Of a stretch of DNA of 64,000 nucleotides, positions 23,240 through 33,059 are shown one piece after another. The stretch spans positions 52,158,271 through 52,222,270 of the forward strand of contig OZ022509.1 of NCBI GenBank assembly GCA_963989385.1, given 5' to 3'. Made by a program: the position numbers and the translations under genes. Numbering within the stretch: the stretch's first letter is position 1; the number at the start of each line of letters is the position of its first letter. This DNA comes from Ctena decussata (taxonomy: Eukaryota; Mollusca; Bivalvia; Lucinida; Lucinidae). The notes below the pieces were generated by a model. That model had not been told where the DNA came from. It searched no databases and saw only the letters and a program-made list of their open reading frames with translations.

Positions 23240-23480
23240 AAAATGGGATCTACTCTTAAAAAAAATAAATTTTTCTCCGTAGGGGAGCAATTTTTGTCAC
23301 TGCCATGCTTTTTCCTTCGTTTTGCTAAAGGGAAATTTTTGTAACTTCCTTTTAGTGCTACCATTTTGGATGAGGAAGCCCCTCCTAAATGGGGTCAACT
23401 CTTAAAAGAAAGTAAATTGCTCCTAGAGGAGCAATTTATTTTCCTTTAAAAGTTGACTCCATTTGAAAATGGAGGAAGAA
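23240..23480. repeat. Foldback family, clustered copies
   Basis: Two to three hairpin units lie in a row. One has GGGATCTACTCTTAAAAAAA, and a clear one has GGGGTCAACTCTTAAAAGAA and TTGCTCCTAGAGGAGCAA mirrored by TTCCTTTAAAAGTTGACTCC. Related single copies are at 15190 and 51490. Confidence 0.75.
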
Positions 23481-24400
23481 TGAAAATGGCAGATTTTTTC
23501 CCCCGAAAGAGTACTTTTAACCTTAAAGGAAATCGAACTTTTCTACGGGTGTAGAGTTCTGTGAGTTGAGACAATCTGTTACAACGTATCATTAGGTAAT
23601 TCTTACTTGGGGTTATTACGTACGTAATTGTAGGTTATCAAATTCATTAGTATCACATAATGTTTATTGTTTCATGTTTCAAAATGAATACTAACTTTGC
23701 ACTTAACAGTTTTCATCAATAGGTAACATGTACTACACAGGAGTTAGATAAATACTTCTTTCCCTTAGCATGTTATAATTCTGATTTGATCTCTTCTTCG
23801 AATTAAAGAGGACACGGCCAGAAGTTGCGAGTTATGGTTGCGTTACCTAAAACCACGTGGGGATCATCGCAATGAGATTTGTACGAAAATAGCCTACTTA
23901 AATTATGAAGATGAGATGCTGCAGGCAGATAACTCGATTTCTAGTGAAATATGTCAAAATTTACTAGGTCGAGGCTGCTCAAAAATAAACAGTGTTCTGC
24001 TTATTTCATCGTATCTAGTGTTAACGGCAAAGTGTGGAATAACAAACGTCTCACAGTACTGCACCATAGTTGAAATTAAATTTTCTGGTCCATTTTGATC
24101 ATTCGGCTCATTTTCAGAATTCAAACGTTTTTATTAGTTCTAAATGGAGCACAACACAATTTTGAGGACATGATTTTTCTAGAAAAGAATATATATCTGA
24201 AATTTGAGTAAACTCTTATATTCCTTCGGTACAATTTAGAACGACGAACAGTGAACAACCTAAAAAAGGAGGGTGTGATAATATAAAAAGAAATATTGGT
24301 TTTGTCTTTTATATAACTGTGTAACATGATTGGGGATGAGTATCATTATTTGTTTCAATGGAAGTATTATAAAGATTCAATGAAAAGATTACTGACTTCC
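23481..24400. other. No supported gene
   Basis: AT-rich. A plus-strand frame at 23838-24098 (86 codons) has fairly normal composition but no start context, splice sites or paralogue that I can point to. Confidence 0.35.
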
Positions 24401-24649
24401 AAGTACTGTGTTACTGTGTTAGAAATTGCAATATCTATAAATTTCAAAAGATGGCATTGACTTCGAATATGAAACTTCTAAATTCAGCAAATTTGTCCAT
24501 ATTGTTCTGGTTTTCCTTCTCATGTACCTGGTTCCAGATTATTGTATTGATAAGAAATCAGTTTGTGATAACCTCAAAGATAATAAAATTACGTTATGTC
24601 CTGTTCCGATAGCTACATCTTTGTAGTGTTTTCACACACATTCTATCAC

Positions 24650-24839
24650 CTACATCACGTTTGACCTGCTGTGACCTATTACTAAAATTACCTTGGTATT
24701 CCCAATAGTTATGTGAAGCATCACTCTGTCTGGCAAAATCATAATCTATTATTGCTAATAATACTTGCAGGAATTGTGTGCTTATTTCACCAGATTCCAA
24801 GTACCTGATCTTCGTTGAAAGAGAATGCACCTTAGAGTC
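24650..24839 (-). CDS. Exon alpha, segment I (unknown protein)
   Basis: A 190-bp open block read right to left. It is preceded by a strong acceptor (TGTTATTTGTTTTAG) and followed by a donor (GATGTAG/GTGATAG), entering in phase 0 and leaving in phase 1. The peptide includes ESGEISTQFLQVLLAIID, then FARQSDASHNYWEYQGNFSN and RSQQVKRDVG. The same frame is open in segment III (EISTQLLQVLLAIIDDGF, SHYYWKFQGNFSNRS) and largely in segment II. Conservation of frame and donor across three diverged copies suggests a real exon. I recognise no domain, and no signal peptide or membrane segment falls in this piece. Of the three copies this has the cleanest splice sites. Confidence 0.45.
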
Positions 24840-25376
24840 CTAAAACAAATAACACTGTCAGGGTGAGCAGTCTTCGCTTTTCTCTTCGCAAGTAACTGTA
24901 ACAGCCAAGAGGGAGGACTTTGATCAGATGCATGTATGCATGAACTGATCTGAAACATCGCTGATCAAACGTGATGGAAGTTACCTTGACCGTGATTTTT
25001 GTATTCTAAACTGTAAAGAACAACAAAAATAAGAAGTTTGCACACTTTCAGGGAGATACCTTACTTTTTTATGGTTTTATGCCGACTTTTACATTTACCA
25101 TAAATCACCACCTTAAACTAGACTCGTTAACGCGAATAAAGAGGTAGAAAAAAGCTATTTAGCAACAGGCGCTTCTAGAAACCCGTCCAGCATTACTTCA
25201 TGCGTATGAGGAAGGGCAAAGGTCTTATACCGGAACTACTCTCAGCTTAGCTTTCATTTAATTTGGTTGAAAAGTTACCTTTTCGTTTTCTGTCAAAGTA
25301 AAACAGATACTGCAAAACACTCGACAAAAACCTGTTGAAAATTGATACAGTCAGGAAATACATGTATATGTCATAA

Positions 25377-25482
25377 CCCATCGGGCATACAACGTTGAAA
25401 TGACGTACTGACGTCGATGCGACGTGATGTCGTCCCACCGACGTCAGTAAGTCGTCATTTCATGTAATGTACCTGCTGGGAA
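25377..25482. mobile_element. ACGTTGA/GACGTC-type palindromic element
   Basis: Ends CCCATCGGGCATACAACGTT and ATGTACCTGCTGGG form an inverted pair. The interior alternates GACGTC, TGCGACGTGATGTCGTC and GTCGTCATTTCA. It lies inside segment I and is absent from the same place in segments II and III. Confidence 0.65.
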
Positions 25483-25589
25483 ACAGATCACTGACTTAAC
25501 TCTCTGCTAAGCCATACGCAAGAGCAAATAATGGAAAGATGATTTGCCATTATAAGTCTTTCATACAGATGAGAGCAAAAGGGATTAAA

Positions 25590-25740
25590 TAAGGTAAGGG
25601 GACCCGTACCCACGACCTCTAGCCCATAGGCCAATTTCATCGGTGTTGCTAGCTGTCATAAGTAGCAGGAAAGGCCATTTCGTTCTTTCGATAGCGCTTA
25701 TCGGAAGTGCGAAATGGCCTTGCCACTTGCCATAATTTAT
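25590..25740. repeat. Short inverted repeat
   Basis: GCAGGAAAGGCCATTTCG and CGAAATGGCCTTGCCACTTG pair around a centre TTCTTTCGATAGCGCTTATC. A small hairpin within segment I. Confidence 0.55.
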
Positions 25741-26712
25741 ATGTGCCCTTAATTTGTTTCAAAGGTTGATGACGACAGCAAATAAACCATATGAAAAACA
25801 TTACATTAAGACATTTTTCACGAGGATTATCACAAATATAAATTCACAAGAGACAGGCTAGAGGAATGTTTCAGACATTAATATATTTCAAGACACCAAG
25901 TCACCTTCTAAGAGCTCTGAGAACATGTAATATTACGTCTTAATTATGCACCATTTCTTTATGCATATCTACTAGCATGTTAACGTCCTGTACGTACTTA
26001 AGAATTGTACAAACGGTAGCCTTTGTTCTTGTGACGTAATGGCATTATAGTCATGAAATAATGTAAGTTTTATGTATTGTAATGACGGTTTGTCTGCAGT
26101 CATTGTGGTGCAAACTACATTTCACTGTAACTGACGCTCCGTATGGTCACTCAAAATCAAAAGAAATTTTACAAAACTTATAGTGTTGGCATCTCGATCT
26201 AATCCTTCAAGCACCAAGAACAGCAGACGACAAAATTTAAATCTGCAACGTTTCAAAGGAATGTTTCGTCCATGCCAAGTCATATTGATAATCCAATTAC
26301 ATGTAGTGTTAATCCAGAAAAGGCAGCTAATAATTAGCAGCCTCGTCTCGATTCGCGATGTTTGCTAATTCATTTTTCATTCTTTTCTTTCTTTCTTTCT
26401 TTATTTTTTTTTGTCATTTTAAGTGTTAAAATTAAAAATACTTAGATTTAAGAGATGCATGCGAAAATTATTGATTTATTGACTATATTTTGGCGGAAAA
26501 GGGGGGTTTTAGGGCCCACGGGGAACTATCTAAGTCTGCACCGAGCCATCTCTCAGAAAGAGGAGCTTAGACGAGACACGAATTAAGGTAAGTAAAAACA
26601 AAATTATAATCATAAATAAAATAGGATAAAATAACACAGCACCGTTCCCGCCCGCACTTTCGCAAGCAGCAGGAAATATGCTTAAACCGTAACATAGAGA
26701 TATGGTCAATTA

Positions 26713-26945
26713 AACCATTCATCCCTAGCGTCCCATAAATTGGACATGGGCAAACCGTGCAGACGTAGATCAGAAGTCCATAACTGAGGCGTCTGATCAG
26801 GTTCTACACCATTTGCATCAGACAAATGAATATCTCTCCTTAAAATAAAAATGATAAAACCAGGCACCCCTTAACTGACAAATGGATTCATCCAATGAAT
26901 CCATTTGATGAGGAAAGAATAGGCCACTGGACAAAAATGGGTTAA
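26713..26945. repeat. MITE-like repeat, CAAACNGTGCAGAC family
   Basis: GCGTCCCATAAATTGGACAT, GGGCAAACCGTGCAGACG, then GATCAG.../CTGATCAGG pairing and a second half with ACCCCTTAACTGACAAATGG. A related copy lies at 36935-37147. Confidence 0.65.
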
Positions 26946-27002
26946 ATCGAAGCTAGTACCCTAACAACGAACATTCATACACTGTAATTCATTATCCAAG
27001 CC

Positions 27003-27203
27003 AGGAGCCCTGGTAGCTCAGTTGGTTAAGCGCTAGTCTGCTGATGTAGCGATTCTGGTTCGATTCCCGCCGATAGCTAAAATCTTTTCAACCGTGAACG
27101 GGTTTTCATTGCACACTACCTTTCATTATCACCCTTCCATTAACCTGATATTACTGGAATACTTTTGAAAACGTAAAATTGCAAGACATGCATCAATCCA
27201 TCT
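27003..27203 (+). mobile_element. Full-length tRNA-headed SINE
   Basis: Head with TGGTAGCTCAGTTGGTTAAG and B box GGTTCGATTCC, both close to pol III consensus. The body starts CCGTGAACGGGTTTTCATTG and the tail is CATCAATCCATC. It lies inside segment I only. Confidence 0.85.
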
Positions 27204-27244
27204 ATTGTTCAAGGCTGGAATGTTTCAATTCAGAAAGACAATAC

Positions 27245-27520
27245 CTGCAGATTTTGTATCTTTCCCACCCACATCATGTTCAACCTGTAGCATTTGCACA
27301 TACTTTGGTAAATTCCCAATACTAATGTGAGTAGAAACTATGGCACCATCTGAAAATGTCATTGTGTGTTCTTGCTTATTAACAACCGCGGAAACCGTTA
27401 TGTGTTAATTCTCCAGATGATAAGTCAGTTCTATTTTCCTCTTCAGTAGCAAAGTATAAGAAGTGCATAGCAACAGCTGGAACGCCGAAAGTGCATTTCA
27501 TCTCAACACTGAGCATTGTT
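27245..27520 (-). pseudogene. Block beta, segment I (decayed alpha homologue)
   Basis: Read right to left, this aligns with exon alpha. LSSGELTHNGF corresponds to ESGEISTQFL, DIFRWCHSFYSH and YWEF correspond to FARQSDASH and YWEY, and the end is the donor TCTGCAG/GTATTG. In the alpha frame it has an adjacent pair of stops (TAATAA) and further stops, so it cannot encode the alpha-type peptide as it stands. A shifted frame is open over the last third but is not kept in segment II. An upstream part with KCTFGVPAVAMH is partly kept in segment II. I read it as a relic of an ancient exon duplication. Confidence 0.4.
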
Positions 27521-27754
27521 TCATAATTTTGCACCTAGACGTATACAAGTATCCTACCTAGAAATAAACAGTGAAAAACAACGGACAAACATAGCACTGT
27601 TACAGTCTTAGACCTGACATCAACCGCACCAATGTCAGGGCGATGTTTTAGGACCCCACGTGCCCGCATGGGTATGATTAGTTAAAGTCAAATCCAATTG
27701 TCAAAATATATGCTGATCTTTTTTCTGTAAATAGGCAGCAAGAAGAAACAGGCG

Positions 27755-29468
27755 AAAGGTGTATCAATAAGGTGGGTTTTTTGCATCCTACCAAAGTTTT
27801 CCTTATTTAACTGATGGTATACTCCAGTGTGTCTATTTTATTGAACTATATGTGACTTTGGTCTGAAAGCCATAGTTACTGAGCTATGGGTCCACAGAAG
27901 TGGGTGGGGTAATTCAACATGGTTTTAGCCTGTCGTGTTAAAATATTCTCATTCGGTAGAAGAGTTCAACAGACAGATGTTACGATGATTTACAGAACAT
28001 CTAACAATGTATTTCCAAATCATTTTATTTGGTTAACTTGAACATATATATGTTGTCAAAAAAGACTTCCTTTGACATTCAGCATTTTTTTTTTGTCCTC
28101 TATTTTCAATATTTCTTGGCATCATTGCTAAATAAACTGACCAGTAATCATCAAGCTCATGTCAAGGAAACACTTTGACCAGTACCAATGGATGATTTGA
28201 CCAGAATTTCACAATGACCTAGTTTTCATGGTTGACTGAACACATAAACTTGCTTGGAAGATGGTTTTCATTCAATTATATGACCTAAAATTATGAAACT
28301 TTGGTCAAATTAATATCTAACTGCTATATTATGCCTCACACCCCCGCCACTAAAGTTGAGGGAATACATACTGGTTTCAGTGCGGATCTCTCTGGCGTCT
28401 GCGTCTCGGTCTGCGTCACATATTAAGTCCTTCTGTGACCTTGAAAATAAGGTCTAGGTCACCGAAATCTGACCATCTTTTAAGCTTGTCCTAATGATTT
28501 ATCCTTGCAAGTATTATGGAATTGCGGTTATTGTTTCAAAAGATATCATAGGTACAGGAAATTGCAATTGTCAAGCCTACGCCGACGCAGAAAACTTTAC
28601 AGTTTAAGACCCCCTAAGACCTTGAATATGGGGTCAAATTAAACAAACCCGATTCAGCTGGTTGGCTTGTCCCGACTGTGCCTCCAAGCAAGTTTGATCA
28701 AATTCTACGCATAAAAAGTTGGTAAAATTCTACCCGTTGATTTAAGAAATATGGTGAGTACAAACTATCACGCCGACGACGACACAGGCGCCGACCGGAT
28801 CCGCACTAAAACCAAAACGTCTTCCCTCATCATAATTATGTGGTGGGGGTGAAGGGGGGGGGAAGGGGGCAAAATTTAGCAGTTAAAATATTAATTTGAC
28901 CAACGTTTTATATTTCTAGGTTATAAAGTTGAATGAAAACCATCTTCCAAGCAAGCATATGTGTCAAGTCAACCATGAAAACTGAGTTATGGTGATATTC
29001 TGGTAATATCCTCCAATTGTCCTGGTCAAGATGCTTCCTTGGCATGCAGTTGATGATTACTGGTCTGTATATTTAGCATAGGTGCCAAGAAATATTGAAA
29101 ATAGAGGACAAAAATGTCAAAAAATGCTGGATGTCAAAGGAATTCTTTTTTGACATCATATATTTAAATTAAACCAAATAAAATGATATGGAAATACATT
29201 TTAGATGTTCTGTTAATCATTTTATTAAAAGCTGTCAGTCTGTTAAGCTCACCTATCAAATGGGAATATTTTTACAAGACAGACTAAAACCATGTTGAAT
29301 TACCCCACCCACTTCTGTGGACCAACAGCTCAGTAACTAGGGCTTTCCGACCAAAGTCACATATGGTTCAATAAACTAGACACACTGGAGTATACCATCA
29401 GTTAAAAAAAAGAAAACTTTGGTAGGATGCAGAAAACCCACCTTATTGATGACCACACACACACCTTT
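27755..29468. mobile_element. Long foldback element with nested insert
   Basis: The left arm (27755-28330) begins AAAGGTGTATCAATAAGGTG. The right arm (28865-29468) is its diverged reverse complement and ends CACCTTATTGATGACCACAC. Landmarks match across the arms, such as CACAGAAGTGGGTGGGGTAA and its complement near 29307-29330. The centre (28330-28860) is a separate inverted-repeat element. Segments II and III have no counterpart here, so it inserted or expanded after the segmental duplication. No coding capacity is seen. Confidence 0.8.
28330..28860. mobile_element. Inverted-repeat element nested in the foldback
   Basis: Ends CACACCCCCGCCACTAAAG and TATGTGGTGGGGGTGAAG are inverted. Just inside, TGAGGGAATACATACTGGTT and GGTTTCAGTGCGGATC mirror AAACGTCTTCCCTCATC and GGATCCGCACTAAAACC. 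Internal phrases such as GACCTTGAAAATAAGGTC recall the non-autonomous elements at 19277 and 58940. Confidence 0.7.
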
Positions 29469-29972
29469 TGTTCTCAAAACTTCTGTTTTTGTACCTTATG
29501 GTACAGGAAGCTGAAAAGCACATTTCTTATATGTTTTTCGTGTTATGTGTATACTTTTATTGTCAACAGTTGGTTTCAATGACGCTTTTAGAACAGTAGC
29601 TGACATACCTAACATTTCTCAGATGTGCAAGAGGCACTTTTTCAGATCTGGAAGAAGTTGTACTTTAGAATTTGTAATGATTTATAAGTACTACTATCTA
29701 TAAATGTTTGAGGTTTGAGGTCACGTCGTTCACCTATACCCCTGCTTTACAGTTAAATATGGTAAAGGTTTCTTCTAGCATGCGAACTCCCGACATGGGT
29801 TTCGAACTTTCTGAGGCCAAGCATTTTATAGAGTAACGCCTTATAGTATAAATTTAGAAGCAACCATCTGACCCAGTAAATTGGCGTATTAGACAGAATG
29901 TGTCTAACTAGAAGATAATGCATTATATCAATCTAAATCTTATATCATAACAAGAGCATAAACATTTCCATA

Positions 29973-30210
29973 TGAGCCGCGACATGACAAAACCAACAAT
30001 GTGGTTGTGCGCCCAGCGCAGACTCAGATCAGACTGGGTAGCCTCCCAGTTTGATAAGACTCTTCGTTAAAGGCTCAAAGGGTAGCTTAGGGTCTAAGCT
30101 ACCCCCATGCGGACAGCGAAGACTCTGATCAGACTGGGCGGATGCCCAGGCTGATCTGAGTCTGCGCTGGGCGCACAACCACATCGTTGGTTTTGTCGTG
30201 TCGCGGCTCG
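29973..30210. mobile_element. Palindromic MITE, GAGCCGCGACA family
   Basis: Ends GAGCCGCGACATGACAAAAC and GTTTTGTCGTGTCGCGGCTC; 238 bp. It interrupts a block (AACATTTCCATATG / TATGTTTAATATTGG) that is continuous in segments II (49806), III (58575) and IV (61675), giving an empty site for the insertion. Confidence 0.9.
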
Positions 30211-30874
30211 TATGTTTAATATTGGTTAGCTTATAGTTGCCATCAAACCTTTACACTAATAATTGCCAGTACAGCAAGTTTTTCGACAACGTAACACTTA
30301 AGGAGGTCTGTGACGCATCAAAAGGAAAGATCTGTACAGTTCTCACACCTCTCCCTAGCCCACACCTCCCTTATATTTTAACCTGAAAAGATTGTTCTAT
30401 GAATGTGGGCCTTGCATTTTCTAAGTAACTTTCTTTTCTTTGTCACAGCCATATTGCAACGTACCTGCTATTGGTTATATAATATTGAATTTCAAATCTG
30501 TGATATTTTTTATGTATATTTTATAATTTATGATTTTTAAGTTACTTTTTAGATCAGGCCAAAGCTAGATATATAATTTTGTTCCAGATCATATCAAAAG
30601 GAATCAACTTTCTGCAAATGGGATAAACGTAATTGATTATCTGTTGAATTTTACAGAGATAGAAGGTATATCACAAGTTTCATTAGACAGAATGCCAAGC
30701 AGACAATACTGCAAAAAAATGAAAAATAAAATCAAGCAATATATCAAACAGACAAGATAGTTAAGCCAATAGTCGTGTGTATGAACTACAAATTGCATGA
30801 TAGCCAATAGGTTCTGCAAGCTGGTAGAAAATGTGTCCTGTGTAAGTAATGAAGACTCCAAAAAATAAGCTTAC

Positions 30875-31014
30875 TGGTACATGCAAAACTATTTGTTTAT
30901 TCCATTATCTATAGAAAGCCCATACAAGCGATGAAGATGCACAGGCGAGCTGAATATTCGAAGTTCGCAAATATTGTAAGCCCCTTTCTCGTGACACGGC
31001 TTATTCTCAAGATG
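30875..31014 (-). pseudogene. Block gamma, segment I (exon relic)
   Basis: Preceded by an excellent acceptor (TTTTTGTTTCTGTAG) and followed by a donor (TGTACCA/GTAAGC). Both positions are shared with segment II. The frame aligned to segment II starts HLENKPCHEKG but meets a TAG before the donor, so this copy looks disabled or the frame is wrong. Confidence 0.25.
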
Positions 31015-31260
31015 CTACAGAAACAAAAACTAGAATATGCAAAGAAACAGACACATAGATTTTCTTTTCTATGTTCTGTTAATCAATTTACGGTTAGTTG
31101 TCTTATCTTTCCTATTCATCCTCTGCATTTTCTGGATTAGATGTGCAACAACTGCACTTTTGTATCCTAACAGGAATTTTAAGACAGCGTATTTATTTAT
31201 TTATTTATTGTTGATTGATTTTGAGAAAAACTCAACGAAAGCAAATTGAACATCAAATAA

Positions 31261-31531
31261 ATTAGCTACGAGACTAACATGGACTAATTCAAATGAAAAA
31301 AAAATTAAACCAACATTGGGCAGCAGTAATGGTAACCACATATGCAATACACTTATTATTATACAGTTTGTTTCTAGTCAGTCATTTGTATTTGATAAAT
31401 GTACCCGTCGACATTTCTCTAAATATTTTCATTGAAATGGTCCGATAACAAGGTGAATGGAAGATTTTGAAATGTACAGAATGTGTTCTGGTGATATGAA
31501 TGACACGGGAAAGGCAACAACCGCAAACAGG
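31261..31531. other. No gene seen
   Basis: AT-rich low-copy DNA between the end of segment I and a foldback MITE. Confidence 0.35.
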
Positions 31532-31751
31532 GGCCGTATTTATAAAACAACTTAAGTGGTTGCTATGCTGTTGCTAGGAATGAATTTTTATGAAGGAGAT
31601 TCCCTACAACTATGAAATTTGCCCTGGAGGAACAGTCTAAAAAGACTTTTCCTCCAGAGCAAATTTCATAGTTGTATGGAATATCCTTCATAAAAATTTA
31701 GCCTTAGCAACAGCATAGCAACGACTTAAGTCGTTTTATAAATACGGCCCC
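31532..31751. mobile_element. Foldback MITE, GGGGCCGTATTTATAAAA family
   Basis: A 220-bp near-palindrome: GGGGCCGTATTTATAAAACA to TTTTATAAATACGGCCCC. The inner arms AACTATGAAATTTGCCCTGG and CCAGAGCAAATTTCATAGTT meet around AACAGTCTAAAAAGACTTTT. A second copy is at 47366. Confidence 0.9.
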
Positions 31752-32292
31752 AGGAGTTTTGTGATTACTGCACCAATTTATCATTTTGTACTTATTTGAT
31801 TTACATACATATATGCCGAATAAAGCAGTGCTATGCTCTGCCAGTCCATTTTTTAATTTAGATTTGTCATTTTTTACAGAGACAACTTTTGTGAATTTCT
31901 GTTTGCCTATCTTGGCGAGTAATGCCCCCCGAAAGGTGTCAACTCTTGAAGGAAAGAAAGCTCCATTGAGAAGGGAGGAGAAAGTGAAAATCCAAGAGTT
32001 GCTGAGGGTAGCGTAATATGATTTGGGTAACAAATGAGTTGCATGGGAGAAATTTGTTCCGCGACCGTTTTTTTTTTTGTTTTGTTTTTTTTTTTTTTGT
32101 TTTTGTTTTTTCGCAGCTGCTCTATTATAAATAAAATTTCTAGCCTGTCGTGTCAAAAGGTCGCCGATTCCATTCGAACCTCGTAAATGGGTAACCACGA
32201 CTATACCTGTAGCAAAACAACCGTCCGCCTTTCTCCGTAATATACCCGAATGCACTCGTCATTACCCGTCAGTAAAGTGCATGGTATAACTT
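31752..32292. other. Interval left of the LINE
   Basis: Holds one foldback arm (GTGTCAACTCTTGAAGGAAA at about 31936) and a T-rich run at 32067-32112. A 183-codon minus ORF spanning 31704-32255 runs through these and is not credible. The last 13 bases (CATGGTATAACTT, from 32280) are the putative LINE target-site copy. Confidence 0.6.
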
Positions 32293-33059
32293 AGTATAAA
32301 CATTATTTTATTTGTATAAACTGACAATATAAATACAATACACATGAAAGACATATACAGAAAAATATACAAAAAGGATCCAGAAGGAAGTCAAACGACT
32401 TATGTAAATCTGTATCCCGTTGGACAATAATGTTATAGCATATATATAATGAGTGATTTGGTATGTCAGCTACAATAAATAATGTTTAATTGAGCAATAT
32501 CAATGAAAAAGAAACGTGATACAATAAATAAGAAAAAAAGAAGATTTTTAGAGCATATTGGAAGGTGTTCGCAAGATATTGCCAATAGGACAAAATACAA
32601 TCACGTAAAATAGTTGCAGTCAAGGGCGGGCTCCGATGAGAGTTCTGAGTGAGTCAATTCTTTTCATCTATCAGGGATAGATAAGCCATGGCCCCTAGTG
32701 GAACCGCCTCACCGAAGTGGTTCTGATGAACGTCCGGACACGCGTTGCAATAATAAGAAATTGAGTAAGGAAATAAAAAAAAATATGTCGAAGTCACGAC
32801 ATCCAGGCCCACCCTTGTGTGCAGCTATGAACGAGACAGAACAGAAAAAGAATGAAAAAAATATGGATAAATAGATAAACAAATAGAAATATATAATCAG
32901 GAGAAGGAAAGAAAAGGAAGACTCCACGGGGGACCCCGGGTGAGGGTCTTACCGAGTAACCAAGACATGCTAAGCTGGATGGCTCGGTTGGTTTGTGTTG
33001 CCATGTTGCACACAGAATCAAAGGCTAGAGATTGTCTTTTTGATAAAAATTGTATGTAA

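Larger units (their letters stand above)
24400..31260 (-). other. Tandem segment I of a duplicated region
   Basis: This interval is colinear with 44.1-51.4 kb and, in part, with 52.0-58.7 kb. Shared landmarks in order are the alpha exon, a TTCAGACATTAATATAT / GACACCAAGTCACC block (25870; 46120; 53280), the beta block (27245; 47022), a GTCAACAGTTGGTTTC block (29560; 49180; 58205), an AGAAGATAATGCATTA block (29910; 49750), a CCTAGCCCACACCTCCC block (30350; 50260) and the gamma block (30875; 51015). The copies are diverged and carry different insertions. Confidence 0.75.

Noticed and set aside
27245..27410. A shifted open frame of block beta ending in a good donor, first read as a separate domain
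   Set aside because: Nucleotide alignment to exon alpha puts the homologous frame elsewhere with stops, and the shifted frame is not kept in segment II.
30637..30861. ORF with a hydrophobic stretch (LNYLVCLIYCLILFFIFL)
   Set aside because: Overlaps the intron-like side of block gamma, has no counterpart in segment II, and is AT-rich.
31704..32255. 183-aa ORF with a lysine-rich centre
   Set aside because: It runs through a poly-T tract and a foldback arm, and no domain is visible.
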